The notes: generated by a model not told the origin, from the letters alone. A DNA stretch of 10,975 bases from Anaerolineae bacterium (GCA_027457205.1 DAIDTM010000304.1:1-10975); one strand, 5' to 3'. Positions 1 through 6,490 are shown, counted from the stretch's first letter. Numbers and translations: made by a program.

Positions 1-1
1 A

Positions 2-688
2 ATTGGCTGCGGCGGCGGCGGGTTGCTGCGGCTGTTGCGCGAGCGCGGCGCAGCGGCGGTGGGCGTCGATACACTGGAAATAGCGTTGGATTTGGCGCGA
101 GAAAAATTGGACGCGGACGAACGCGGACAGACGCGGACGAAAGATGCGTTGTTGCAAACCCTGAAGGGACAATGTAATTCCGATGACGGCGCGCAGACTG
201 GGTCGCAGATGCCGCTCTTCGCCTTGGCAGGTGAATCTCCGCGTTCATCCGCGGCGATCCGCGTCCAATTGCTCCGTATCGGCAAAGACGGCGCGCTGCC
301 GTTCCGCGACGCGGCGTTTGACGCCGTAGTTGGTCAGCACGTCGTCGAGCATCTGCCGGATGTGGATACCGCGCTGCGCGAATGGAAGCGGCTGCTCGCG
401 CCGGGTGGATGCCTTGCGCTGGCGACGCCGAACGCGCGCTATCCCGACCCCGCGCATTTTGCCGATGCCGATCACGCGCGCATCTTTTCGCCGGGCGAGC
501 TGCATGACGCCGCCGCGCGCGCCGGTTTTGCGGTTGACGCGTGCTACACGATTTTTCCGTACCTTTCGCACGTGCGCGCGTTGCGCGCGCTCGGCGTGAT
601 CGGCTATCGCGCGTTTCAGCGCGCGCCGTACTTTGCCGCGCGCGGCAGGACGATTATGTTGGAGGCGCGGAAACAAGTAGACAAGTAA
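2..688 (+). CDS. Class I SAM-dependent methyltransferase, 5'-truncated by window edge
   Basis: The frame is open from base 2, so the gene starts upstream of the window; the TTG at 23 is internal. The first residues, IGCGGGG, are the glycine-rich SAM-binding motif I, followed by GVDT (acidic end of strand beta-2). Further on, LPFRDAAFDAVVGQHVVEHL and LLAPGGCLALATPN are the motif IV and motif V/VI regions of Methyltransf_11-type enzymes. The substrate cannot be told. Between helix B (ALDLARE) and the LPF motif there are about 50 residues more than is usual; this stretch coincides with a palindromic repeat (105-270) and reads as a foreign loop. The last residues (KQVDK) and the TAA stop lie in a second repeat at 672-755, so the native C-terminus was probably altered. 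The family call is secure; the function is not. Confidence 0.85.
   Translation: MGCGGGGLLRLLRERGAAAVGVDTLEIALDLAREKLDADERGQTRTKDALLQTLKGQCNSDDGAQTGSQMPLFALAGESPRSSAAIRVQLLRIGKDGALPFRDAAFDAVVGQHVVEHLPDVDTALREWKRLLAPGGCLALATPNARYPDPAHFADADHARIFSPGELHDAAARAGFAVDACYTIFPYLSHVRALRALGVIGYRAFQRAPYFAARGRTIMLEARKQVDK
105..270. repeat. Palindromic repeat with 10-bp units, inside the methyltransferase gene
   Basis: The left arm (about 105-140) is built of 10-bp units such as acgcggacga and acgcggacag. The right arm (236-270), read on the other strand, starts with the same aattggacgcgga and carries units such as acgcggatcg and ccgcggatga. The two arms therefore form an inverted repeat around a unique centre of roughly 95 bases. 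The reading frame stays open throughout. It looks like a mobile or copied palindromic element carried inside a coding sequence. Confidence 0.75.
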
Positions 689-755
689 ACAGGGAAACAA
701 GTAGACAAACGATTCGCCCTTGCATCCTTGGTTACTTGCCTCCTTGTCTACTTCC
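672..755. repeat. Palindromic repeat with 8-bp units (gtagacaa family), copy 1
   Basis: The left arm is a tandem of 8-bp units gtagacaa, gtaaacag, ggaaacaa, gtagacaa. The right arm on the opposite strand reads gtagacaa, ggaggcaa, gtaaccaa. Positions 675-685 (aagtagacaag) and 743-753 are perfect reverse complements. The element contains the stop codon of the methyltransferase and ends just before the ATG of the pyrK-like gene. A second copy lies at 4194-4262. Confidence 0.8.
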
Positions 756-757
756 AT

Positions 758-1486
758 ATGAAACAACACCTTTGCCGCGTTATCGAAAATAAGATACTCT
801 GGTCGGACGTACGGCTGTTGACGCTCGACGCGCCGGAACTCGCGCCGGCGATGCGCCCTGGGCAGTTCGCGCTGCTCCGTGATCCGGCGATATTCGATCC
901 GTACCTGCGGCGGACCGCGTGGTTCTATCGCATCGAAAACGAACGCGTCGCGTGCACGTTGCCCGCCCGCGATCCGCTCGCCGCGCGGGTGCGTCCGGGC
1001 GACCTGCTCGACGCGCTTGCGCCGCTTGGTCGCGCCATCGAATTTGACGCGAAAGAGCGACGCATTCTGCTGGTCAGCGAGGGCGCGCGCGTCGCGCCGC
1101 TGATCGCGATCGCTGACAGCGCCGTCGCACAGCAGCGCGAGGTCGTCCTCGTCAGCCGTTCAGCGGACGCGTTTCCATCGCACCTGCTCGCGCCGGAGAT
1201 CGAGTATCGCACCGATGCGGACGCGCTGAGCGCGGAACTGATCGCATGGGCGGACGCGATGGTCGCCAGCGGTTCAGATGAAACGTACCATGCGCTCGCA
1301 GACGCCGCGCGCGCGGCGCGCTATCGTATCGAGCCGGGTTGGGCGCGCGTGTTGATTGACCTGCCGATGCCGTGCGGCGCCGGCGAGTGCTACGCCTGCG
1401 GGGTGGATACGCTGCGCGGCGTCCAGCGCGCGTGCGTCGACGGACCGGCGTTTGATCTGAGCGACCTGGATCGGAGGCGGCGATGA
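758..1486 (+). CDS. PyrK-like dihydroorotate dehydrogenase electron-transfer subunit (divergent)
   Basis: The protein has 242 aa, matching PyrK in length and plan. The N-terminal half resembles the ferredoxin-reductase flavin barrel (RPGQFALLR at about 33-41), the middle is a nucleotide-binding-like domain, and the C-terminus carries four cysteines, C206-x4-C211-x2-C214-x11-C226, ending in ACVDGP; this is the [2Fe-2S] site typical of PyrK. In a PyrDK complex this subunit passes electrons from the flavoprotein to NAD+. The usual flavin motif RRPxS reads RRTAW, and the glycine loop after LLV reads SEGARVAPL rather than GGGxGxxPL, so cofactor binding may be altered. ATG 758 was chosen because the upstream extension is repeat DNA; no good Shine-Dalgarno is seen. 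Its TGA overlaps the next ATG (ATGA). A PyrD-like gene lies two genes downstream. Confidence 0.75.
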   Translation: MKQHLCRVIENKILWSDVRLLTLDAPELAPAMRPGQFALLRDPAIFDPYLRRTAWFYRIENERVACTLPARDPLAARVRPGDLLDALAPLGRAIEFDAKERRILLVSEGARVAPLIAIADSAVAQQREVVLVSRSADAFPSHLLAPEIEYRTDADALSAELIAWADAMVASGSDETYHALADAARAARYRIEPGWARVLIDLPMPCGAGECYACGVDTLRGVQRACVDGPAFDLSDLDRRRR

Positions 1487-2403
1487 ACAATCTGATCGAG
1501 GCGCACTCGCAGCGTGTCCTGCAGTTCGCGCAATCGTTTGAAACGCGCGCGCACGCTGTCCCCATCGTCGGCGCGTTGATCGATGTCGCGCATGCGTACG
1601 GCGAAGACCACGGCTCCGTGCTCGCCGCCGCGCTGTCGTATTATGCGTTGCTCTCGCTTTTCCCGTTGGCGTTGTTCATCCTCGCCGTCGCAAGTCAATT
1701 CGGCGCGGCGGACGAGGCGACCCGCCAAGTGACTCGCTTTGTCGCTTCCTATTTGCCGTCGGGCGCGCTGGAAGTGCGTACCGCGCTGGAAGAGGTCGTC
1801 CGATTGCGCGGCGCGCTCACGCTCGCCAGCGCGATCAGTTTCATCTGGTCTGCTTCCGGGGTTTTCGACACGATACAGCTTGGCATCAATCGCGCGTTCC
1901 GGGTTTCGACGCTGCGACCGATGTGGCGGCAGCGTTTGTTTTCCATCGTGATGGTGTTCGGCGCAGGCGTGCTGTTTGCGCTGAGTTTCGCCATCACCAC
2001 CGCCGTTCGCCTGGCGATTCATTATCGTTTGCTCCAACGCAGCAACCTCACGTTTGAAATTTTGCCGATTGCCGGCGCGCTGATTCTAGGCACACTGGTA
2101 TTTGGAATGTTGTATCGATACACGCCGTACGATTCGCGCATCCGTTGGCGCGCGGTGTTGCCCGGCGCGATCGTCGCCGCCGCGTTGTGGGAAATCGCCA
2201 AACTGATTTTCGCGTGGTATCTCACGCACTTTGCCTTGCTGAATATGATCTACGGTTCTGTCGGGACCATCATTGCCATTATGCTGTGGGGCTATGTCAC
2301 CGCCGTTATTCTGATGATCGGCGCGGAGATTGCCGCGGTGTACTCGGGCGCGCGGCAACACGCCAAGACCGGGCAAGAATGGTGGGCGGTGGTATCGCCG
2401 TGA
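1483..2403 (+). CDS. YihY/BrkB-family inner membrane protein
   Basis: The 306-aa protein has about six hydrophobic membrane segments (roughly 47-70, 111-133, 151-176, 191-211, 223-247 and 256-288). Family hallmarks are visible: AAALSYYALLSLFPL at the first helix, the SASGVFDTIQLGINRAF stretch, YRYTP before helix 5, and YGSVGTIIAIMLW in the last helix. The family was once called ribonuclease BN, but that activity belongs to a different protein; its role is unknown, possibly transport or membrane integrity. The start overlaps the pyrK-like stop by 4 nt, which implies translational coupling. A membrane protein between pyrK- and pyrD-like genes is an unusual order. Confidence 0.9.
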   Translation: MNNLIEAHSQRVLQFAQSFETRAHAVPIVGALIDVAHAYGEDHGSVLAAALSYYALLSLFPLALFILAVASQFGAADEATRQVTRFVASYLPSGALEVRTALEEVVRLRGALTLASAISFIWSASGVFDTIQLGINRAFRVSTLRPMWRQRLFSIVMVFGAGVLFALSFAITTAVRLAIHYRLLQRSNLTFEILPIAGALILGTLVFGMLYRYTPYDSRIRWRAVLPGAIVAAALWEIAKLIFAWYLTHFALLNMIYGSVGTIIAIMLWGYVTAVILMIGAEIAAVYSGARQHAKTGQEWWAVVSP

Positions 2404-2473
2404 AGACCGACGGAGAACACGCGCGACTTCTTCCATCTTCCGTCTCGCGGGGCGGTCATCCGTCTGAATCACC

Positions 2474-3253
2474 ATGCAGATTGAATTGGCTCCGAACCAC
2501 AAACGCAGTCTCACGCTGACGCATCCGCTGATCCTCTCATCGGCGAGCACGGACGCGTGCGTTGGCGCGATCGTCACATTGCCGCTTACACTGCACCCGC
2601 GCGGAGGCGCGCCGTTACCGCGCGTCGTCGAAATTCCCGGCGGCTTGCTGATGCGCACCGGCGCGGCGAATCCCGGTTTGGAGATGTGGCTGCGCGATGC
2701 CGGGCGTCGCCGCGCGTGGTCGCAGAGCAGCGCGCCGGTCATCGTCGCGTTCGCCGCGCAGGGCGCGCGCGATTGGGTGATGATGGCGGCGCGGCTGGAA
2801 CGCATCGACGGCGTGGGCGGCATCGAATTGCATCTGAATCCTGCGTTCGACGCGGTAGACGCGATTCGCGCCGTGCGCGCGGCAAGCGAATTGCCGATCA
2901 TCGCCAAGCTTGATCTCGATAACGCGGTCGCCATCGCCGCCGATTGCGCCGCCGCCGGCGCGAATACGCTGGCGGTTGGGCGCCCGCCGCGCGGCATGGC
3001 AATGGTCGACGGGCGCGCGTGGTACGGGAGAATCTACGGCGCGACGGTCAAGCCGCTCGCGCTCAAGGCGCTGGCGGAGGTTAGAGATTTGTGATTGGAA
3101 ATTCCACTCATCGCGAGCGGCGGCGTTCATTCGGCGGCAGACGCGCGCGAATTTCTCGCCGCGGGCGCGAACGCGGTAGAAATCGACAGCGCGGCGTGGA
3201 TCGATCCGGCGTCGGTCGCGCGGATCGCGGCAGAATGGGACATCCAACCGTGA
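2474..3253 (+). pseudogene. PyrD-like dihydroorotate dehydrogenase, interrupted by an in-frame TGA
   Basis: The first 206 codons resemble class 1 dihydroorotate dehydrogenase: GAIVTLPLTL and PRVVEIPGGLLMRTGAANPG at the N-terminus, a strand with conserved lysine (PIIAKLDL, K145), GRPPRGMAM, and KPLALKALAEV. A TGA at 3092-3094 then stops the frame. The same frame continues for 52 codons with LIASGGVHSAADAREFLAAG, the normal phosphate-binding C-terminus of the barrel, ending at TGA 3251-3253. Neighbouring genes also end in TGA, so recoding is unlikely. The stop lies in a 7-bp-unit repeat (3081-3103). The usual catalytic NxSCPN region reads IELHLNP, so this was already divergent before the break. 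The truncated product would lack the last barrel strands. Pairing with the PyrK-like gene suggests an ancestral PyrDK-like complex. Confidence 0.75.
3081..3103. repeat. Short 7-bp-unit repeat fragment in pyrD-like gene
   Basis: Units ttagaga, tttgtga and ttggaaa follow each other exactly, then tt. This A/T-rich stretch stands out in a GC-rich gene and resembles the array at 10492-10526 (ttagaag, ttggaga, ttggagc, ttagaga). The middle unit contains the in-frame TGA. Confidence 0.6.
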
Positions 3254-3254
3254 A

Positions 3255-3317
3255 AATGTCCACGAAGAACACGAAGGCGCACGAAGGTTTTTTTCTTGGT
3301 GTTCTTCGTGGAAGAAA
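3255..3317. repeat. Palindromic repeat with 9-bp units (ccacgaaga family)
   Basis: The left arm has units ccacgaaga, acacgaagg and a third of the same type. Bases 3259-3272 (tccacgaagaacac) are the perfect reverse complement of 3299-3312, with a T7 run in the loop. It begins two bases after the stop of the pyrD-like reading frame. Similar cacgaag arrays are, from general knowledge, widespread between genes in several environmental phyla. Confidence 0.75.
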
Positions 3318-3328
3318 TTTTACGTCAG

Positions 3329-3386
3329 GAACACCGATGAACACCGCTAGAAAGAGATTTCATCTGCGTGTACCTGCGTTCGTCCA
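3329..3386. repeat. Likely palindromic repeat with 10-bp units, overlapping the lipoprotein start
   Basis: Left units gaacaccgat and gaacaccgct (3329-3348) are followed by right units tctgcgtgta and cctgcgttcg (3363-3382), which on the other strand resemble the left ones. The inverted match is imperfect. The segment contains the start codon and the first codons of the downstream gene. Confidence 0.5.
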
Positions 3387-4191
3387 CGCCCTCGCTCTCG
3401 CGTTCATCGCTGCGATGTCGCTTGCATGCGGCATCGGCGGCGCTGTCACGCCGACGCCAACCCCGTCATTGCCCGCGCCGACCGCGCTGCCGCCGGCAAC
3501 TCCCCTGCCGACTGCCGCGCCGCGCGCCTTCGCTCCAGCGTGGTGGTCCCCCGATCTCGCGATGCCTATCGGCGCGGAGTTCGTCGGCGATGCCCAACGG
3601 ACAGTGTGGCGCACCGGCGATCTGAATGTCCCGCGCCTCAGAGATTTCTTCGTTCGCGAGGCGGCGAGCGCGGGGTATCAGCCGTACAGTGTGACGCTGT
3701 CGGACGGATCGATCTACGATCTGTTCTTCATCAAGGGAACAAACGCGTACGGACTGAACCTGACGCAAGGGCGCGACGCGACGTTCTTGACCGGGAGCCG
3801 AGTCGGAATTTTTCACGCCAAGATTACCGGCGCGGCAAACGTGGAGATCGATTTGCCGATGCGGTCGCGGCTGGATGTGACGCCCGGTTCGGAAATTTCT
3901 ATTGGCACCGCGCTGCCCAATTTGGAATGCGGCGGTTGCCAGTACTATGTCAACGTTCACATCGCGCCGTTCGACGGGGTAGGGACGTACGATTCGAAAC
4001 CGGGGACGTATATCATCGATATCGAAGTGATTCCCGGCGGCACGCCGGAGCAGGACGATTATCGGTGGGCGCAGAGTTGCGTCGTCAACGTGAAGGATGC
4101 ATCGAGCGGAGATTTCGACTGCCGGGGATTGCAGAACGTGAACGATCAGAGCAAAAAGATCGATGTGAGCGGAAGCTGGCAACAACCGTGA
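3337..4191 (+). CDS. Predicted secreted lipoprotein with Thr/Pro linker
   Basis: The 284-aa protein starts at ATG 3337, 6 nt after an AGGA Shine-Dalgarno; a longer open frame upstream only reads through a repeat and the pyrD-like remnant. It has a positively charged N-terminus, a hydrophobic stretch (about 16-29) and a lipobox-like SLAC with C31, giving a lipid-anchored extracytoplasmic protein. Residues 37-62 are a Thr/Pro/Ala-rich linker common in Chloroflexota surface proteins. The remaining domain of about 220 aa is not recognised; it contains a CGGC pair and two later cysteines (SCVV, FDCRG) that could form disulfides. The -3 residue of the lipobox (Ser) is not ideal. Residues 1-17 are encoded by repeat-like DNA, so the signal peptide may have been partly recruited from it. 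Confidence 0.7.
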   Translation: MNTARKRFHLRVPAFVHALALAFIAAMSLACGIGGAVTPTPTPSLPAPTALPPATPLPTAAPRAFAPAWWSPDLAMPIGAEFVGDAQRTVWRTGDLNVPRLRDFFVREAASAGYQPYSVTLSDGSIYDLFFIKGTNAYGLNLTQGRDATFLTGSRVGIFHAKITGAANVEIDLPMRSRLDVTPGSEISIGTALPNLECGGCQYYVNVHIAPFDGVGTYDSKPGTYIIDIEVIPGGTPEQDDYRWAQSCVVNVKDASSGDFDCRGLQNVNDQSKKIDVSGSWQQP

Positions 4192-4193
4192 GG

Positions 4194-4262
4194 GTAGACA
4201 AGTAGACAGGCAGACAAGGAATCAAGTCACTTGTTTACCTGTCTACCTGTTTCCTTGTCTAC
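4194..4262. repeat. Palindromic repeat with 8-bp units (gtagacaa family), copy 2
   Basis: Left units gtagacaa, gtagacag, gcagacaa, ggaatcaa follow each other exactly. The right arm on the other strand reads gtagacaa, ggaaacag, gtagacag, gtaaacaa. Bases 4194-4202 pair with 4254-4262. It fills the whole gap between the lipoprotein gene and dtd, which converge here, and could fold as a two-way terminator. It supplies the TAG stop of dtd (4259-4261). Confidence 0.85.
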
Positions 4263-4708
4263 GCCTTTATCGGTGAATCCAGAATAATGGTGACCGGTCC
4301 GTCGTTATATATTTTGACGAGCATCCGCGCCTGAAACACGCCCGTCTCCACCCGCAATCCTTGCTCGCGCAGCAGCGCGACGAATCGCGCGATCAGCGGC
4401 TCGGCAACCTCTGGGCGCGCCGCGTCGATGAAATCCGGACGGCGCCCGCGCCGCGCGTCGGCGTAGAGCGTGAATTGCGAGACGACCAGCGCCGCCGCGC
4501 CGACATCGAGCGCGGAGAGGTTGAACTTGCCGGCGGCGTCTTCAAAGATGCGTAACGTGGAGATCTTCTGCGCCAAATAGCGCGCGCCGCTCTCGTCGTC
4601 GCCGTGCGTGACGCCGATCAGAACCGCCAATCCCGCGTCGATCGCGCTGACCGTTTTTCCGTCGATCGTGACCGATGCCTCGCGAACTCGCTGTACGACT
4701 GCGCGCAT
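4259..4708 (-). CDS. dtd: D-aminoacyl-tRNA deacylase
   Basis: This 149-aa protein is full length for DTD, the cytoplasmic homodimeric enzyme that hydrolyses D-amino acids (and glycine from tRNA-Ala) off mischarged tRNAs. It begins MRAVVQRV, as the family does. The two active-site motifs are present: SQFTLYA (77-83), followed by GRRPDF, and NDGPVT (135-140) with the Gly-cisPro element that rejects L-amino acids. ATG 4708 is preferred to the GTG at 4711 because an AGAGGG Shine-Dalgarno is then well spaced. The gene is divergent from the 4773 gene and convergent with the lipoprotein gene. The C-terminus ends in SPIKA at the edge of a repeat that provides its stop. Confidence 0.95.
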   Translation of the reverse strand: MRAVVQRVREASVTIDGKTVSAIDAGLAVLIGVTHGDDESGARYLAQKISTLRIFEDAAGKFNLSALDVGAAALVVSQFTLYADARRGRRPDFIDAARPEVAEPLIARFVALLREQGLRVETGVFQARMLVKIYNDGPVTIILDSPIKA

Positions 4709-4717
4709 CACGCCCTC

Positions 4718-4746
4718 TTGCCTAAATCTTTAATCTCTGGTATGAT
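4718..4746 (+). promoter_or_regulatory. Sigma-70-type promoter with extended -10
   Basis: TTGCCT (4718-4723), a 17-bp spacer, and TATGAT (4741-4746) preceded by TGG, which gives an extended -10. It lies 27 bp before the ATG of the 99-aa gene and overlaps the dtd leader on the other strand. Confidence 0.75.
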
Positions 4747-4772
4747 TTCGCTATGGGTGTTTGGAGAATTTG

Positions 4773-5072
4773 ATGGTCAAGTTACTGATGACGTGGGATA
4801 TTCGCCCCGGCAAAGAGTCCGAGTATTTTGAATTTGTGGTGCAAGAGTTTGCGCCCAAGTTGATCCGGCTGGGGATTCAGCCCACCGAGGCGTGGTACAC
4901 CGTCTATGGCGACGCGCCACAAATTCTGACCGGCGCGGTGACGGAAGACCGCAAGACGATGGACGCGATCCTCAAGGGCGAGGAGTGGCAGACGTTGCAC
5001 GATAAGCTTCTGACTTACGTCAACAATTTCACCTACAAGATTGTGACTGCCGCTGGAAATTTCCAGCTGTAG
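4773..5072 (+). CDS. Small conserved-looking protein, possible ferredoxin-like alpha/beta-barrel fold
   Basis: The 99-aa product begins MVKLLMTWDIRPGKESEYF. ATG 4773 has a clear GGAG 6 nt upstream, which decides the start over the in-frame TTG at 4761. The pattern of a first strand, the phrase RPGKExEYFEFV, a helix, a second strand (EAWYTVYGDAPQILTGAV) and a closing helix and strand recalls dimeric alpha/beta-barrel (NIPSNAP/Dabb-like) proteins, but no catalytic residues can be named. I recall similar proteins in Chloroflexota; their function is unknown. It is a single-gene unit with its own strong promoter and an intrinsic terminator just downstream. Confidence 0.75.
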   Translation: MVKLLMTWDIRPGKESEYFEFVVQEFAPKLIRLGIQPTEAWYTVYGDAPQILTGAVTEDRKTMDAILKGEEWQTLHDKLLTYVNNFTYKIVTAAGNFQL

Positions 5073-5111
5073 CCAACGCGCCAGCGCGCGCTGAACAAGT
5101 TCGGATAAACG

Positions 5112-5158
5112 ATTGGGGATATCGCGTGGCTTGCTTCGCGATATCCCCAATTTTGTTT
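5112..5158 (+). terminator. Intrinsic terminator
   Basis: A perfect 15-bp stem (attggggatatcgcg at 5112-5126 with 5137-5151) encloses a 10-nt loop and is followed by tttgttt. It lies 40 bp after the stop of the 99-aa gene and faces the end of the fmdB-like gene. Confidence 0.85.
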
Positions 5159-5175
5159 CGCGCCATTTCGCCGTT

Positions 5176-5490
5176 CTATTTTGAATCGGTCTTGCTTTCG
5201 GTTTTGCCCTCGGTTTTGCTTTCGGTCTTCGCTTCCGTCTTTGCGCCTGTCTCCGCCGATTTCTTGTCCGCGCCGGACGATTTTGATTCGCCGGCGACCG
5301 CGCCCGAAGTCGCTTTACGGCTATCTGTGATGTACCAGCCCGAGCCCTTGAAAATGATGCCAGCGGCGTGCATCACCTTATGCACCGCTCCAGCGCATTC
5401 GGGACATTGACGCACCGGCTCGTCGTTCATCGATTGCAGCCGTTCAAAGCGCGCGCCGCAGCTTTCACATTCGTATTCATAAACTGGCAT
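5176..5490 (-). CDS. FmdB-family zinc-ribbon protein with repetitive charged tail
   Basis: The 104-aa protein starts MPVYEYECESCG, the signature of the FmdB/CxxC_CxxC_SSSS regulatory zinc-ribbon family. Two CxxC knuckles (CESC and CPEC) bind one zinc, and the domain ends with the typical GSGWYITD. ATG 5490 is chosen over upstream codons because a GGAGG lies 9 nt before it and the promoter overlaps the longer frame. The last roughly 45 residues are low complexity, with a KTES/KTEG/KTDS repeat encoded by 12-bp DNA units. The family was named for a putative formamidase regulator, but its role in most bacteria is unproven. Confidence 0.9.
   Translation of the reverse strand: MPVYEYECESCGARFERLQSMNDEPVRQCPECAGAVHKVMHAAGIIFKGSGWYITDSRKATSGAVAGESKSSGADKKSAETGAKTEAKTESKTEGKTESKTDSK
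5186..5245. repeat. 12-bp tandem repeat in the fmdB-like tail
   Basis: Five imperfect 12-bp units (tcggtcttgctt, tcggttttgccc, and so on) lie end to end. Read on the minus strand they encode repeated KTEx tetrapeptides. Confidence 0.8.
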
Positions 5491-5515
5491 GGACGACCAC
5501 CTCCAAACGAGAGCG

Positions 5516-5544
5516 ATTATACTCTCACTTGTGGCGGCGGTCAA
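5516..5544 (-). promoter_or_regulatory. Near-consensus sigma-70-type promoter for the fmdB-like gene
   Basis: Read on the minus strand: TTGACC (5544-5539), a 17-bp spacer, TATAAT (5521-5516). The -35 lies inside the last codons of the response regulator gene. The gene can therefore be expressed independently of the upstream genes. Confidence 0.85.
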
Positions 5545-6490
5545 ACGCGAAGTGACTCCCGCGCTGTGACTTGACGCGCTTTTTGACTTCCGCGGCGAGC
5601 GTGGCGACCTGCAGCGGGTGCTCCAACACGCGCTGTTCGTTGGTGATGATGGCGATAGCGACCGATGCGATGGGCGCGCGGAACGGCTTGCCCCGGCGGT
5701 CGGTGACGATGCTGTAGCCGCGTGCGCGGGTCTCGGCGCTGTAGTACTCCGGGATGGCGGCGTCGAAACGTTGGATGACTGCCTCCGCGATGGCGGTAGC
5801 GCGGTCTGGGATGCTCACGACGATAAAATCATCGCCGCCGACGTGACCGATGAAATCGGTCTTGGCGCCGGACGTCGTGACGACATCGACCACGATACTT
5901 GCCAGCCGCTTGATGACCTGATCGCCTTTGAGCCAGCCGTACTCGTCGTTGTACGCTTTGAAATTGGTCAGGTCGATGTAGAGGACTGCCAGCGGTTCGT
6001 GGTTGTTGATGCGCGTGGCGATGACCTGCTCGATCAGCGGATTGCCGGGCAAGCCCGTGAGCGGACTGGCGCTCAGATCGCGGAGACTCCGGCGTAGGTG
6101 GATTTCCACGCGCGTCCGCAGTTCGCGTAGATCGAACGGCTTGGTGATGTAATCGTCCGCGCCGGTACGGAGACCCAGGACTTTGGAATCGATCTGGTCG
6201 AGCGCGGTCAGCATAATGATCGGCACCATCGCCGTCGCCGAATTCTGGCGCAGGTGATTGCAGACATCGTAGCCGTCCATCCCCGGCATCATCACATCGA
6301 GCAGGATCAGGTCGGGCGGATGGATGAGCGCTTCGGCGATTCCTTCGAGACCGGACGCGGCTTCGACCATTTCGTACTCGTCCGCCAACGCGCGGACGAC
6401 GAGTTGCCGGATCAACGGGTCGTCGTCGATGAGAATAATGCGTCGTTTGGGTTCATCCGCCACGGGTGGTACGGCGTCTGGATGATTCAC
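5525..6490 (-). CDS. Response regulator with REC and GGDEF-type domains
   Basis: The start is GTG 6490, whose GTGA overlaps the ksgA stop; a GAGGGG Shine-Dalgarno sits upstream (a longer frame to 6544 runs inside ksgA). The product is 321 aa. Residues 17-130 form a receiver domain: acidic pocket IDDD (21-24), phospho-acceptor D65 in LLDVMMPG, T95 and K117 (TKPFD). Residues 144-305 form a GGDEF domain: LTGLPGN, YIDLTNFKAYNDEYG (metal and base contacts) and HVGGDDF (216-222). The signature loop is GGDDF, so cyclic di-GMP synthesis remains possible, but the allosteric I-site RxxD reads AKTD and the usual Arg before the loop is His. It may be an unregulated cyclase or a degenerate sensor. No histidine kinase is visible in the window. 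Confidence 0.88.
   Translation of the reverse strand: MNHPDAVPPVADEPKRRIILIDDDPLIRQLVVRALADEYEMVEAASGLEGIAEALIHPPDLILLDVMMPGMDGYDVCNHLRQNSATAMVPIIMLTALDQIDSKVLGLRTGADDYITKPFDLRELRTRVEIHLRRSLRDLSASPLTGLPGNPLIEQVIATRINNHEPLAVLYIDLTNFKAYNDEYGWLKGDQVIKRLASIVVDVVTTSGAKTDFIGHVGGDDFIVVSIPDRATAIAEAVIQRFDAAIPEYYSAETRARGYSIVTDRRGKPFRAPIASVAIAIITNEQRVLEHPLQVATLAAEVKKRVKSQRGSHFAFDRRHK

Noticed and set aside
2404..2473. Possible further 7-bp repeat (cttccat, cttccgt) between YihY and PyrD-like genes
   Set aside because: Only two clear units and a poor inverted match; too weak to call.
2086..2997. Long minus-strand open frame (303 codons)
   Set aside because: It lies across the YihY and PyrD-like genes, both of which have recognisable conserved motifs on the plus strand.
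3092..3094. UGA recoding (selenocysteine or tryptophan) in the PyrD-like gene
   Set aside because: Neighbouring genes end in TGA, no SECIS-like stem is apparent after it, and no Sec or Trp is expected at this position in the family.
3091..3336. Upstream extension of the lipoprotein frame
   Set aside because: It is arginine-rich shadow of the PyrD-like C-terminus followed by the 9-bp repeat; the ATG at 3337 has a good Shine-Dalgarno and starts the signal peptide.
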